64,000 bases of DNA, taken from assembly GCA_002708905.1 (NCBI GenBank), contig PAPM01000039.1, forward strand, positions 186,001-250,000. The letters are read 5' to 3'. Below, in pieces: positions 25,239 to 35,231 of this stretch. This DNA is from Pseudomonadales bacterium (lineage in GTDB: Bacteria; Pseudomonadota; Gammaproteobacteria; Pseudomonadales; Ketobacteraceae). The notes below the pieces were generated by a model. The model saw nothing but the letters and a program-made list of their open reading frames with translations. It did not search any database and was not told where the DNA came from. Each line of letters starts with the position of its first letter. The stretch's first letter is position 1. Both the position numbers and the translations under genes were made by a program.

Positions 25239-25513
25239 ATTGATCTCCAACAGTGATTTTTGTTACAGGCCATCGACCTGCTTTTTTAAAGACGAACGAA
25301 AACCACTGTTGATTGCAAACTGAGTGAAACTTTTTTAGACGTTGCGGGAAGTACAGGGGGTCACTGAAATGGAGGGGCTATTGATCCAGCATCGGGCAAA
25401 ACAAGGCCTGGGCCGCGGGTTGAATTTCACCGGCATCCACAATCCGCTGCACAGGCGATAAGCTGAGCGCAATTCAGGGTGAATAAGATTCAGATCCATG
25501 AAAACTACACCCC
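25239..25513. other. Bufferin promoter region and a possible degraded coding remnant
   Basis: Bases next to 25238 should hold the ECF-dependent promoter; I could not pick out a convincing -35/-10 pair. Between about 25370 and 25499 the minus strand begins M-D-L-N-L-I-H-P-E-L-R-S-A-Y-R and, in another frame, reads I-V-D-A-G-E-I-Q-P-A-A-Q-A-L-F-C-P-M-L-D-Q before a stop. This looks like a short frameshifted gene relic, but it is too short to be sure. Confidence 0.3.
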
Positions 25514-26122
25514 CTATTGCTCAATGGTCACATAGTTGGGAAGCGCCTCGATGCGTTTAAACCAGGCATCAATTGCCGAATAGCTTGCCAGGTCAAACCC
25601 ACCTTCATGAGCCACGTGGGTGTAGGCATACAGCGCAATGTCCGCAATAGTAAATCTATCACCAACAAAAAATTCGTGGTCTTTGAGGTGACGTTCCATC
25701 ACATCCAAAGCAGCATAACCTTTTGGCCTTTTCTCTTCCAATTGCGTTTTATACTCATCTTCTGCATTCAGGATGGCGATCCAGTATCGCGATGTAGCAA
25801 TAAAAGGCTCATGGCTATACTGTTCGAAGCACATCCATTGCAACACCTGCGCCTGATGTAGTCTTTCCTCTGGCAGCAAGTCAGAATCATATGCAAGATA
25901 CCAAAGGGCCGCATTGGATTCTGGCAAGCAATGCCCATCTCCAGTCTGCAGTACCGGCACTCGACCATTTGCATTTATCTTCAGGAACGCTTCCGTTCGG
26001 GATTCACCTTTCGTGATATCCACCGCAATACGTTCGTAGTCAAACCCCAAAAGAGACATTGCCAAGCGGATCTTGTAGCAATTCCCGGATGTCGCAAACT
26101 CATATAACTTGTATGTACTCAT
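25514..26122 (-). CDS. Glutathione S-transferase family protein
   Basis: A 202-residue cytosolic GST. The N-terminal thioredoxin-like domain (Y-K-L-Y-E-F-A-T-S-G-N-C-Y-K-I-R) carries a Ser/Cys near the active site, cis-proline G-R-V-P-V-L, and the P-E-S-N-A-A-L-W-Y glutathione site. The helical domain contains the folding motif F-T-I-A-D-I-A-L-Y-A-Y-T-H. It resembles the small bacterial GSTs of unknown substrate. The ATG overlaps the MOSC gene stop by four bases (ATGA), so the two are one operon. Confidence 0.9.
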   Translation of the reverse strand: MSTYKLYEFATSGNCYKIRLAMSLLGFDYERIAVDITKGESRTEAFLKINANGRVPVLQTGDGHCLPESNAALWYLAYDSDLLPEERLHQAQVLQWMCFEQYSHEPFIATSRYWIAILNAEDEYKTQLEEKRPKGYAALDVMERHLKDHEFFVGDRFTIADIALYAYTHVAHEGGFDLASYSAIDAWFKRIEALPNYVTIEQ

Positions 26123-26673
26123 TGGCTGACTACTTTTTTGATTACCGAACCCACACTCACTTTGCCTGGCTTTATCACCTTGGCATTAACTCCACGCAAG
26201 TTGAGCGCCTTTCCCTTCTCTGAATTCACGAACAGTGCAGCATCCCGACCAAAACGATTAATGAATTTCTTACAGCCAAGGTGCGGCTCTGCGGTTATTT
26301 CAATCACCGCATTACCTAGCTCAAGCCTTGTACCCGGTGGCAGATTTTCTTTACTCAAATCCATGTCTACATAAAACTGGTCACCCGCCAGCGCCCATTG
26401 CGACTTCGAATCAGCAATAAGAGAGATTGCCCTGGAATTCATTATGTTCAGTTGCATATCCGGATGGGCAGATCCGTCTGCCGTTTTGCGATAACCTCGA
26501 GCCAGCCAATTATCCCCTATTAATCCAAGCTCCAGATCCAGCTCAGCTGTCTGCAGTTCCTTGCGCTTACCTACTGCAGGCCGGCACACGATCAACTCCA
26601 ATACACCCTGGTCTTTTGGTGCTTGCTTTATAAAAGACAGCCCTTTTTCCAGTTCATCCCTAGTCTTAAACAT
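26119..26673 (-). CDS. MOSC-domain protein
   Basis: A 184-residue MOSC (molybdenum-cofactor sulfurase C-terminal) domain protein. Visible segments are L-I-G-D-N-W-L-A-R-G-Y-R, a later D-L-S-K-E-N-L-P-P-G-T-R-L and H-L-G-C-K-K-F-I-N-R-F-G with the conserved cysteine of the MOSC site. Such stand-alone domains are linked to sulfur carriage or metal-sulfur reduction, but specific reactions are mostly unknown. The start is taken as the ATG at 26673 (GGGAAAG upstream) rather than an upstream TTG. Co-transcribed with the GST. Confidence 0.85.
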   Translation of the reverse strand: MFKTRDELEKGLSFIKQAPKDQGVLELIVCRPAVGKRKELQTAELDLELGLIGDNWLARGYRKTADGSAHPDMQLNIMNSRAISLIADSKSQWALAGDQFYVDMDLSKENLPPGTRLELGNAVIEITAEPHLGCKKFINRFGRDAALFVNSEKGKALNLRGVNAKVIKPGKVSVGSVIKKVVSQ

Positions 26674-26981
26674 ACTTCTTTCCCAATTTGGAAATAAATC
26701 AAAGTTGGTCAATACGCTATCGCCTTAGTTCGAAATTGTCGTAAACAGAACATTTCTATACACATTTAAATTACTCCCTAGAGAGCCCGTTAAATCTTGT
26801 CGCAATCATAACAATTACACAATAAAAAAATACAGCACCTAAATTGCTCAAGTTTATAAATTCCATTTTAAATAAACAGCTTACGATCTTTTCTGACTTG
26901 GTGTATTGCTTGCTTTATACCCTTAGTGTTCAACAAAACCATTGAGCTATCGATTTTTTACAGACCAGTCAGGAGACAATC

Positions 26982-27266
26982 ATGGCAAAAGCCAAACTTA
27001 CGTTTAAGGATATTGATGTAACGGTCACCGTACCAGTGGGTGTTCGCGTCGTCGAACTATCCGACAAACTCGGATCAGGAATCGTTTATGGATGTCGGGA
27101 AGGAGACTGCGGAACCTGCCTGATGAAGGTGGAGTCCGGTTGGGAAAACCTTTCTTCAGCATCCGTAATTGAAGACAAAATCCTGCGGGAGAATGCTGCA
27201 GGCCGACACCACAGACTGGCCTGCCAAGCGCAGGTGCTCGGTGACGTAACCGTCAGCCCGGCTTAA
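26982..27266 (+). CDS. Plant-type [2Fe-2S] ferredoxin
   Basis: A 94-residue ferredoxin with the cluster ligands in Y-G-C-R-E-G-D-C-G-T-C (Cys39, 44, 47) and the last cysteine in R-L-A-C-Q-A (near residue 82). A ribosome site (AGGAG) precedes the ATG by about nine bases. It is followed, 30 bases on, by a second ferredoxin gene; together they form a small rightward operon. An electron-transfer partner cannot be named from the neighbours. Confidence 0.92.
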   Translation: MAKAKLTFKDIDVTVTVPVGVRVVELSDKLGSGIVYGCREGDCGTCLMKVESGWENLSSASVIEDKILRENAAGRHHRLACQAQVLGDVTVSPA

Positions 27267-27296
27267 AACTACTTTACTATTAATGAGGAGAGAATC

Positions 27297-27653
27297 ATGG
27301 CCAACATTACTTTCAGCAGTCCAAACTACAAGGACAAAACACTTTATGCGGTAGCCGGAAGCCACACTGAGTCCATACTGCAAATTGCACGAGAGCACAA
27401 AATACCCATCGACTTCAAATGTCAGGACGGCGAATGTGGTACCTGCCTGGTAAAAGTAACCCCACTGGGTAAGAAAGAACGTATGGCGGGCCCTCTTACC
27501 GACAAAGAGCGGACCGTGTTACTCGAGGTGGGTAAAATCACCAAGGATCAAATTGATAAAATGCTGGTGGACGATTTCCCCTGCACCTGGCGTCTGGCTT
27601 GCCAGATGATCATGCGGGATGAAGATCTACTGGTGGAATATGATGTTGAATAA
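27297..27653 (+). CDS. [2Fe-2S] ferredoxin resembling Shethna protein II (FeSII/FdxD type)
   Basis: A 118-residue ferredoxin. Ligand cysteines are in F-K-C-Q-D-G-E-C-G-T-C and R-L-A-C-Q. Features shared with the Azotobacter FeSII protein are the opening strand I-T-F-S-S-P, A-V-A-G-S, the insertion P-L-T-D-K-E-R-T-V-L-L-E-V-G-K and the ending D-E-D-L-L-V-E. FeSII protects nitrogenase from oxygen by forming a complex. No nif gene is visible here, so another partner is possible. The resemblance is from memory of the FeSII sequence, not an alignment. Strong GAGGAG ribosome site. Confidence 0.8.
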   Translation: MANITFSSPNYKDKTLYAVAGSHTESILQIAREHKIPIDFKCQDGECGTCLVKVTPLGKKERMAGPLTDKERTVLLEVGKITKDQIDKMLVDDFPCTWRLACQMIMRDEDLLVEYDVE

Positions 27654-28230
27654 TCAGTTTATAGACTGACAGCAACACACCCCGTCTGCCGGGAGAAAAC
27701 TCTGCTCAGATGTCAGGTTTCACTCGCTTGTCCCTGAGGTAAAGTTTGGCATCATATTCAACGACCCTGACACTGGTTAGTTTTTTTCCCCCGGCAGATA
27801 TCACTGAGTGACTCACCGGTTTCCGGTGAGTAGACAATACCGTGCATGGAACATCGCAAGTGGCCGGTCTGTGGGTCAAAGATTTGCTCATCCTCTCCAC
27901 CCAGCGGACGTGGCATATGGACACAGAGATTATGAAACGCTTTGACTAAACCCTGCTAACGCAGCACCACAACGGAATCTGACTCTCCCTGATAGAGCAC
28001 ATCAATCCGCCGACATGAACCTTCAGCGAGCTGATCCAACTCACAGACAAATATCCAACCTGACGCTGCATCCGACCCTACACTCATACTCGCACCCCGA
28101 AGAAACACTGCATTACAACGTTATATTATCCTACTTGCCATAGATCAACTATTCCGCAGCTAGCGCTCTGATCGATACTCATTTCAAGATATAATTACGG
28201 GAAGTATAGCTATATGATCAATCGAATCAG
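27654..28230. other. 577-base gap with palindromes, no credible gene
   Basis: A short leftward open frame (27706-27924) looks like chance sequence or a relic. Two neat palindromes stand out: TCACTGAGTGA (27801-27811) and CTCACCGG-TTT-CCGGTGAG (27812-27830), back to back after a T-rich block. They could be an operator pair or a terminator for the leftward strand. The last 100 bases before 28231 are AT-rich and may hold the promoter of the cytochrome gene. Nothing else is supported. Confidence 0.4.
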
Positions 28231-28572
28231 ATGAATCAAACAATCCTATCGATTACCGCCTCTGTGCTTTTTCTTTTTAGCATCACCTCGATACCCGCCT
28301 ATGCAACAGAAAGCGGGCCAGAGAGAAAAAGGAAATCCGCCGTCCAGCGCCATCTCGACATATGTATGTCCTGTCATTGGGTTGGGGCATTGGATGCGCC
28401 CCGCTTCGGCAGCAAGAAAGAATGGGCGCCCCGCATTGCCAAAGGTATAGAGACTCTGTATGAGCATGCTATTCACGGCTTTAACTCCATGCCGCCCAAA
28501 GGCACCTGTGAGGTTTGCTCTGAAGAAGACGTAAAAGAATTGGTTGATTATATTGTTAAGAAATCACAATAG
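28231..28572 (+). CDS. Small periplasmic class I cytochrome c
   Basis: A 113-residue exported haem protein. A signal peptide ends about residue 25 (A-Y-A), then one haem motif C-M-S-C-H at about residues 45-49 and the distal methionine in M-P-P-K-G near residue 91. C-E-V-C near residue 95 is an extra cysteine pair as in c5-type cytochromes. Expected to shuttle electrons in the periplasm. No oxidase or dehydrogenase is adjacent. It converges on the aldehyde dehydrogenase gene, with a hairpin between. Confidence 0.88.
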   Translation: MNQTILSITASVLFLFSITSIPAYATESGPERKRKSAVQRHLDICMSCHWVGALDAPRFGSKKEWAPRIAKGIETLYEHAIHGFNSMPPKGTCEVCSEEDVKELVDYIVKKSQ

Positions 28573-28581
28573 AACTTGAGA

Positions 28582-28621
28582 GGATATAGCCTGAAGCCAC
28601 TCGGGTCGTCAGGCTATATCC
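28582..28621. terminator. Inverted repeat between convergent genes, possible bidirectional terminator
   Basis: GGATATAGCCTGA (28582-28594) pairs perfectly with TCAGGCTATATCC (28609-28621), 14-base loop. It lies between the cytochrome stop (28572) and the dehydrogenase stop (28630). No run of T follows on either strand, so classic rho-independent termination is not certain. Confidence 0.5.
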
Positions 28622-28629
28622 CGATGGAA

Positions 28630-30060
28630 TCATTTGATCATTTTCTTAACCAGTTCCAAACGATCACCCATCAATGGAATTTTTTTCGCATAGGGGGCAT
28701 AGCGCATGGGCAGGTCAAATTTGGTGGTGGCCTTGAGCAGACTGCGCTGGTGGGAGAACACGTCAAATGAGTTCTTACCGTGATAGGAACCCATGCCACT
28801 CTCGCCCACGCCACCAAATGGCAGGTTCGGGTTGGCCACGTGCATTACCGTGTTATTGACACAACCGCCACCGAACTGCACGCGATCCAGAATCTGGCGT
28901 TCTACCACTTCACTTTCCGTGAACAGGTACAACGCCAATGGATGTTCAGGCAATTTCTTGATATTGGTCACCAGCTCGTCCACGCTGTTGTAAGTAATCA
29001 GCGGCAGAACCGGTCCGAAGATTTCCTCCTGCATCACCGCATCTTCCATAGTCACATCCTTGAGAATGGTGGGCGCGATGAATTTCTGGCTGCGCTCGGT
29101 CTGGCCTCCGATCAGGACTTTCGCCTTGTCGATCAGCGCAGCCACACGATCAAAATGTCGCTCATTGATCATTCGGCCCAGGTCAGGGCTCTTGATGGGA
29201 TCATTTCCGTAAAATTCACGCACGGCGCTGGCCAGTTCGCGCTCAAAGGCTTCCTTCACATCCGCATGGACATGTACGTGGTCCGGCGCCACACAGGTCT
29301 GGCCCACGTTCAGCATTTTACCGGCCAGGGTACGGCGCGCAGCGATTTTCAAATTGGCATCACTGTGAATGATAGCTGGACTCTTGCCCCCCAACTCCAA
29401 CGTCACCTTGGTCAGGTGCTTGGCTGCTGCGGCCATCACAATCCGGCCAACGCGGGGGCTGCCGGTAAAGAAAATGTGATCAAAACGCTGCTCCAGCAAC
29501 TCGTTGGTCACTTCCGTGCTGCCCTTGAACACACTGATGTAATCTTCGCTGAAGTTTTCCTTGATCATCTTCTCGACGACATCCGCCACTGTGGGGTTGA
29601 GGGAGGAAGGCTTCAATACAGCAGTGTTACCGGCGGAGATAGAACCGATCAGGGGCTGTAACAACAAAAGGAAAGGATAGTTGTAGGGGCCAATGATGAA
29701 AGTTACGCCCTGGGGAGTGGACTCGATGTAACTGCGACCCGGCTGTGCCCACATGGTGGTGGCCACCTTTTTAGTCTTCATCCATCCTTTCAGGTGCTTG
29801 ATGGTGTGCTTGAGATCTTCGACGGCAGTACTGATCTCAATGTAGGCCTCGAATGGAGGACGGCCAATATCCGCTTTCAGTGCATCCTGGATTTCACCCT
29901 GATATTTAACGATTGATGCGCGCAGCTTGTTCAGCTGCTGGATACGGAAATCGTAGCTTCGCGTTACCCCGGTTTCAAAGAATGCACGCTGACGCGATAC
30001 CGCGTCCGCCGCCCACCCTTGCGCCTGGGTTAAATTTTCAGATTCCAGAACAGCACCCAT
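28630..30060 (-). CDS. Coniferyl-type aldehyde dehydrogenase
   Basis: A 476-residue NAD(P)-dependent aldehyde dehydrogenase lacking a membrane anchor. Catalytic residues are visible: Glu in L-E-L-G-G-K-S-P, Cys in N-V-G-Q-T-C-V-A-P, and the F-F-T-G-S-P-R-V-G cofactor turn. The C-terminus L-P-F-G-G-V-G-E-S-G-M-G-S-Y-H-G is the usual one. Class-3-like features and length match coniferyl aldehyde dehydrogenases (CalB-type), which also act on fatty and aromatic aldehydes; the true substrate is unknown. ATG at 30060. It could serve alkane- or aromatic-derived aldehydes. Confidence 0.88.
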   Translation of the reverse strand: MGAVLESENLTQAQGWAADAVSRQRAFFETGVTRSYDFRIQQLNKLRASIVKYQGEIQDALKADIGRPPFEAYIEISTAVEDLKHTIKHLKGWMKTKKVATTMWAQPGRSYIESTPQGVTFIIGPYNYPFLLLLQPLIGSISAGNTAVLKPSSLNPTVADVVEKMIKENFSEDYISVFKGSTEVTNELLEQRFDHIFFTGSPRVGRIVMAAAAKHLTKVTLELGGKSPAIIHSDANLKIAARRTLAGKMLNVGQTCVAPDHVHVHADVKEAFERELASAVREFYGNDPIKSPDLGRMINERHFDRVAALIDKAKVLIGGQTERSQKFIAPTILKDVTMEDAVMQEEIFGPVLPLITYNSVDELVTNIKKLPEHPLALYLFTESEVVERQILDRVQFGGGCVNNTVMHVANPNLPFGGVGESGMGSYHGKNSFDVFSHQRSLLKATTKFDLPMRYAPYAKKIPLMGDRLELVKKMIK

Positions 30061-30409
30061 GGCTGGCCTCCCTGTATGATTATTGTGTGGATTGATACCG
30101 GGGACATTTCTAGAGCTTTTGCACTAATCTGACAATGGCAAGAACGATGGTACGACCTGACTCAATAAGTCACCCACTACCGTGCTCCCATTTCTCTGTA
30201 CACCATTTCGCTGCCCACCATTTGATCAACTGACCTAATACATTCAGGCTCACAAGAGCAAAACACCGGATTTGCCAACCAATTCCTCCATCAAGTTCGC
30301 GAAACCCTGTCCCGCTCTCTAGACTTAAATGACAACCATATGCATTCAGGACATATTTGCGGCGCCGGACCCGTTGGACTAGGACTCACTGGACAAAAGG
30401 GAATTCATT
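30061..30409. other. 349-base intergenic region between divergent genes
   Basis: It lies between the divergent dehydrogenase and chemoreceptor genes. I see no open frame or strong hairpin. Promoters for both directions should be here, but no convincing sigma-70 or sigma-28 sequence could be picked out by eye. The last 20 bases carry the AAGGGA ribosome site of the chemoreceptor. Confidence 0.45.
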
Positions 30410-32827
30410 ATGTTGGCGAAACTCAAAACACTGCTCAATGGCACCACACTGCAGCAAGCCGAACACCGCATTGCGCAATTAGAAGCGGTGCTTCAAGCCG
30501 TAGACCAAAGCCAAGCCCGTATCGAATTCGATCTGGACGGCCACATCCTGGACGCCAATCAAGGGTTTCTGGATCTGATGGGTTACCAGCTGGATGAGAT
30601 TCAGGGCCAACACCATCGCCTCTTCGTCAGCGATGACGACGCCAACAGCCCTGAGTACAAAACCTTCTGGAACAACTTAAGGCGCGGGGAATGCCAGTCC
30701 GGCGAGTTCAAACGGCGGACCAAAAACAACTCTGAGGTTTGGATTCAGGCCGCCTACAATCCGGTCCTGGATCAGGCAGGGCAGGTCAGTCACTTTGTTA
30801 AGTTTGCCGTGGACATAACGGACCAGAAGCGCGAACGGCAGTCCCTGCTGAGCCAGTTCGAAGCGTTAAACCGCTCCCAAGCGGTCATTCAGTTTGATAT
30901 TGACGGCAACATTCTGGAAGCCAACCAGAATTTCCTGAATGCAATGGGCTACTCACTGAACGAAATCCAGGGCCAACACCATCGCCTGTTTGTCGGTCGG
31001 GAATACGCAGAAAGCCCACAATATCGTGAATTCTGGCACCGACTGCGTCTGGGCGAGTTTCAGTCGGGCACCTTCCAGCGTTTTGGCAAGCACGGTAAGG
31101 AAATCTGGATTCAGGCCACGTATAACCCCATCCTTGATGAAAACGGCAAGCCCTGCCGGATCATAAAATTCGCCACCGACGTGACGGAACAAACCCTGAA
31201 AAACGCCGACTACTCCGGCCAGATTGACGCAATATCACGCTCACAGGCGGTCATTGAATTCGATCTGGACGGCACCATCCGCCACGCCAATGACAACTTC
31301 CTGCAAACGCTGGGCTACACGCTGAACGAAGTAAAAGGCAAGCATCACAGCCTTTTTGTCGAGTCCGGGGAACGCAATTCCGCTGAATACAAGGCGTTCT
31401 GGAAAGCGCTTAACGAGGGCAACCATTTCACCGGTGAATATAAAAGGATTGGAAAAGGTGGTCGCGAGGTATGGATACAGGCTTCCTACAATCCGATCCT
31501 GAATTTGAACGGCAAACCGGTAAAGGTGGTGAAGTACGCCACCGACATCACGGAAGACAAACTGCGCAACGCTGATTACCAGGGTCAGCTCAATGCAATT
31601 TCGCGCTCCCAGGCGGTCATTGAATTCGAGTTGGACGGCACCATTCGCCACGCCAATGACAACTTCCTGCAGACGATGGGCTACACACTGGATGAGGTAA
31701 AAGGAAAACATCACCGGTTATTCGTGGACGAGGCCTACGCGCAATCGGCAGCGTATCAGGCGTTCTGGAAGTCACTTAACGCCGGTGAGTTCTTCAGTGA
31801 AGAGTACGAGCGACTTGGTAAAGGTGGCCGCCGTGTCTGGATCCAGGCTTCCTACAATCCAATTTTTGATGCCTCCGGCAAGCCCTACAAAGTGGTGAAA
31901 TACGCCACCGACGTGACTGAACGCAAGCAGGCAGTAAACGAAATCAGCCGCTGCCTGCTCGCCCTGGCAGAAGGCGATTTGAGTAAGCGGGTTACCGGTA
32001 AGTATCAGGGCGAGTTCGATCAGCTTAAACAGGCCCTCAACTCAACCTTTGATCGCCTGCAGAATCTGGTGGCCAGTATACAAGACGCCGCCAACGACAT
32101 TCAGGTGGCCGCCAACGAAATCCAGAGCGGCAACCTTGACCTGAGCCGCCGCACCGAAAGTCAGGCGGCATCACTGGAAGAAACTGCGTCCAGCATGGAG
32201 CAAATGACGGCACAACTGAATACCAGTACCGGTAATGCCAACAGCGCCAACCAGACCGCGCACAAAGCGCAAGAGTCTGCCACTCGGGGAAAATCCGTGG
32301 TGAACGCCACTATCAATGCCATGCAGGCCATTGCCAGCTCCAGTAAGCAAATTGCCGATATCATTGGCACCATTGACGAGATCGCATTTCAAACCAACTT
32401 ACTGGCCCTGAACGCAGCGGTGGAAGCAGCCCGCGCCGGTGACCAGGGCCGGGGGTTTGCGGTGGTAGCAGGAGAGGTCCGCAACCTGGCGCAACGCTCC
32501 GCCGTTGCCGCCAAAGAAATCGGTCAGCTGATCAAAGACAGCGTGGATAAAGTGGAGACGGGCACCGAAATGGTGTTTAAATCCGGTGAAACCCTGGAGG
32601 AAATCATCGGCCAGGTGGTCAAGGTCACCGAACAGGTTTCCGAAATCGCTGCCTCGGCATCCGAACAACTGGTCGGCGTACAGCAGGTTAACCAGGCCAT
32701 CAGCAGCATTGATGAAACCACGCAACAGAATTCGGCGCTCATGGAAGAAGCCACTGCGGCCACCACTTCCATGGTGAATCAGGTGGACAAAATGCACCAG
32801 GAGCTCAGTTTCTTTAAACAGGGTTAG
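30410..32827 (+). CDS. Soluble methyl-accepting chemotaxis protein with four tandem PAS domains
   Basis: An 805-residue cytoplasmic receptor without membrane segments. Four PAS repeats of about 120 residues (roughly 20-135, 143-258, 265-380, 387-502) each start near Q-A-x-I-E-F-D-L-D-G and end with F-A/K-Y-A-T-D-V/I-T-E. Repeats 3 and 4 are almost identical in places (H-A-N-D-N-F-L-Q-T). A HAMP-like linker follows ([10 protein letters not shown], about 515-565), then the signalling domain with the hairpin tip [26 protein letters not shown] with haem or FAD is likely, as in Aer2-type sensors; the ligand is unknown. Confidence 0.93.
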   Translation: MLAKLKTLLNGTTLQQAEHRIAQLEAVLQAVDQSQARIEFDLDGHILDANQGFLDLMGYQLDEIQGQHHRLFVSDDDANSPEYKTFWNNLRRGECQSGEFKRRTKNNSEVWIQAAYNPVLDQAGQVSHFVKFAVDITDQKRERQSLLSQFEALNRSQAVIQFDIDGNILEANQNFLNAMGYSLNEIQGQHHRLFVGREYAESPQYREFWHRLRLGEFQSGTFQRFGKHGKEIWIQATYNPILDENGKPCRIIKFATDVTEQTLKNADYSGQIDAISRSQAVIEFDLDGTIRHANDNFLQTLGYTLNEVKGKHHSLFVESGERNSAEYKAFWKALNEGNHFTGEYKRIGKGGREVWIQASYNPILNLNGKPVKVVKYATDITEDKLRNADYQGQLNAISRSQAVIEFELDGTIRHANDNFLQTMGYTLDEVKGKHHRLFVDEAYAQSAAYQAFWKSLNAGEFFSEEYERLGKGGRRVWIQASYNPIFDASGKPYKVVKYATDVTERKQAVNEISRCLLALAEGDLSKRVTGKYQGEFDQLKQALNSTFDRLQNLVASIQDAANDIQVAANEIQSGNLDLSRRTESQAASLEETASSMEQMTAQLNTSTGNANSANQTAHKAQESATRGKSVVNATINAMQAIASSSKQIADIIGTIDEIAFQTNLLALNAAVEAARAGDQGRGFAVVAGEVRNLAQRSAVAAKEIGQLIKDSVDKVETGTEMVFKSGETLEEIIGQVVKVTEQVSEIAASASEQLVGVQQVNQAISSIDETTQQNSALMEEATAATTSMVNQVDKMHQELSFFKQG

Positions 32828-32925
32828 GGCAGCCAGGGACAGCCACCCGGCAAGATCATTGGTGATATGACGGCAGTTCCGCTAGAATTGGCTGACTCAT
32901 TCTCAGCAGTTCCCTGTTAAGTCCT

Positions 32926-35154
32926 ATGCAAGCAGCCAAATCCCTGTTTACCTATCCGCGTTATTGGGCGGAATGCTACGGCACGGCCCCGTTTCTCCCC
33001 ATGTCCCGCAAGGAAATGGACGCACTGGGCTGGGATAGCTGCGACATCATCATTATCAGTGGTGACGCCTATGTGGATCACCCCAGCTTTGGCATGGCGG
33101 TTATCGGTAGGTTGTTGGAATCCCAAGGATTTCGGGTTGGCATCATCGCCCAGCCCGACTGGAACAGCGCTGAGCCTTTCCGGGCTTTAGGCAAGCCCAA
33201 TCTGTTTTACGCGGTGTCCGCCGGCAATATGGATTCCATGATCAACCGCTACACCGCCGATCTGAAAATTCGTCACGATGACGCCTATACCCCCAACAAT
33301 GAAGGGGGCAAACGACCGGATCGCGCCGTGCTGGTGTATTCACAACGCTGCCGGGAAGCCTATAAAGATGTCCCCGTTTTAATTGGGGGCATCGAAGCCA
33401 GTTTGCGCAGAATCGCCCACTACGATTATTGGAGTAACAAAGTTCGCCGCTCAATACTGATGGATTCCAAGGCGGATCTGCTGGTGTACGGCAATGCTGA
33501 GCGGGCGGTGGTGGAGATCGCCCATCGGGTCGCTTCCGGCCAGACCATGAAAGACATCCGGGATGTGCGCGGCACCGCCTGTCTCATTAACGAATTGCCT
33601 GCGGACTGGGAAGTGAAGGATTCCACCCGCATCGACACCCCCGGGCGCGTGGACCCCCATTACAACCCCTATCACTGGGAACAAACCAATGCGGCCCTGG
33701 AAGCGCCCTGTGCCACCGGTGACAACAGTGCCGGCACGGAAGCCCAGGTTGTGCACATCCGCCCTGCCGCCGGCAGCAAAAAACAGTATGTGCTCTTGCC
33801 CTCCTATGAGAAGGTCAGCAAAGATCCCGTGCTCTATGCCCACACCTCACGGGTGCTGCACCTGGAAACCAATCCATCCAACGCCCGCACGCTGGTGCAG
33901 AAGCACGCCGATCGTTTTCTGTGGATGAATCCACCGCCGGTGCCGCTTTCCACCGAAGAGCTGGACGATGTCTTTGAATTACCGTTCCAACGGGTACCAC
34001 ATCCTGCCTATGGCGACGCCCGCATTCCCGCCTATGAAATGATTCGCTTCTCAGTGAATATCATGCGCGGTTGTTTTGGTGGCTGTTCTTTCTGTTCCAT
34101 CACCGAACATGAAGGGCGGGTGATCCAGAGCCGGTCCGAAGACTCCATCATTCGCGAAGTGGAAAAAATCCGCGACATGACGCCAGGCTTCACCGGCACC
34201 ATTTCCGACCTGGGTGGCCCCACCGCCAACATGTACATGTTGAATTGCGTAAGTGAAGAGATTCACCAGAACTGTCGACGGCTGTCCTGCGTGTTTCCCA
34301 CCATCTGCAAAAACCTGGTGACGGATCACAGCCCCACCACCCGCCTGTATCGACGGGCGCGGCAATTACCCGGCATCAAGCGCATCATGATTGCCTCCGG
34401 CTTGCGTTACGATCTGGCCGTACTGGACCCGGAGTATGTGAAAGAACTGGTAACCCATCATGTGGGCGGTTATCTGAAAATCGCTCCTGAGCACACAGAA
34501 GATGCGCCGCTTTCCAAAATGATGAAGCCGGGTATGGGCGCCTATGACCAGTTCAAGGAAATGTTTGATCGCTTTTCGAAAGAAGCGGGCAAAGAGCAGT
34601 ACCTGATTCCCTATTTTATTGCCGCCCACCCGGGCACTACTGATGAGGACATGTTGAGCCTGGCGTTCTGGTTGAAGAACAACGGCTTCCGCGCGGACCA
34701 GGTACAAACCTTTTATCCATCCCCCATGGCCATGGCCACCGCCATGTACCACACGGAAAAAGATCCCATTCACCGCATCAATTACAAAACCGAGAAAGTC
34801 TTTATTCCCAAAGGGGAAAAACAGCGCCGACTGCATAAGGCATTTTTGCGTTACCACGATCCGGATAATTGGCCCATGTTGCGGGAAGCGTTAAAGCGCA
34901 TGGGCAAAGCGCATCTGATCGGCTATGGCAAAAAGCACCTGGTGCCACCAACGCAACCAGCCAACCACCCTACGGCGAAGCTTAATAAATCCGAACCGGA
35001 GAAACGGCGCAAACCCAATCCCGGAGGCACCAAAGCCAAAGCGGGCAAGGGCAAGATTCTGACCCAGCATACCGGATTACCACCTCGCAGTGGCACGACG
35101 GCCAAGAAAGCACAAAGTCGTCGTAATGCCAAGCCTGCCGGTCGCCGCAAGTAA
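32926..35154 (+). CDS. ygiQ: YgiQ family radical SAM protein
   Basis: A 742-residue radical SAM enzyme with a UPF0313 N-terminal domain. The [4Fe-4S] motif is C-F-G-G-C-S-F-C in [12 protein letters not shown], near residue 385. The C-terminus of about 70 residues is lysine/proline-rich and probably unstructured. The family is widespread in proteobacteria but its reaction is not firmly known. The ATG at 32926 begins with the conserved F-T-Y-P-R-Y-W segment; the gene stands alone. Confidence 0.93.
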   Translation: MQAAKSLFTYPRYWAECYGTAPFLPMSRKEMDALGWDSCDIIIISGDAYVDHPSFGMAVIGRLLESQGFRVGIIAQPDWNSAEPFRALGKPNLFYAVSAGNMDSMINRYTADLKIRHDDAYTPNNEGGKRPDRAVLVYSQRCREAYKDVPVLIGGIEASLRRIAHYDYWSNKVRRSILMDSKADLLVYGNAERAVVEIAHRVASGQTMKDIRDVRGTACLINELPADWEVKDSTRIDTPGRVDPHYNPYHWEQTNAALEAPCATGDNSAGTEAQVVHIRPAAGSKKQYVLLPSYEKVSKDPVLYAHTSRVLHLETNPSNARTLVQKHADRFLWMNPPPVPLSTEELDDVFELPFQRVPHPAYGDARIPAYEMIRFSVNIMRGCFGGCSFCSITEHEGRVIQSRSEDSIIREVEKIRDMTPGFTGTISDLGGPTANMYMLNCVSEEIHQNCRRLSCVFPTICKNLVTDHSPTTRLYRRARQLPGIKRIMIASGLRYDLAVLDPEYVKELVTHHVGGYLKIAPEHTEDAPLSKMMKPGMGAYDQFKEMFDRFSKEAGKEQYLIPYFIAAHPGTTDEDMLSLAFWLKNNGFRADQVQTFYPSPMAMATAMYHTEKDPIHRINYKTEKVFIPKGEKQRRLHKAFLRYHDPDNWPMLREALKRMGKAHLIGYGKKHLVPPTQPANHPTAKLNKSEPEKRRKPNPGGTKAKAGKGKILTQHTGLPPRSGTTAKKAQSRRNAKPAGRRK

Positions 35155-35231
35155 TTACATTAGGTAGCCAAATCCAGTAGTATCTGGTCAACACCCAATC
35201 AGTACATAACAATAACGACGAGATACTACTT

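Noticed and set aside
27706-27924. Short leftward frame in the gap after the ferredoxins
   Set aside because: No recognisable domain, no good ribosome site, and it overlaps palindromic sequence.
28780-29661. Open frame of 293 codons opposite the aldehyde dehydrogenase
   Set aside because: The dehydrogenase has full catalytic motifs in the other strand; the antisense frame shows no family pattern or ribosome site.
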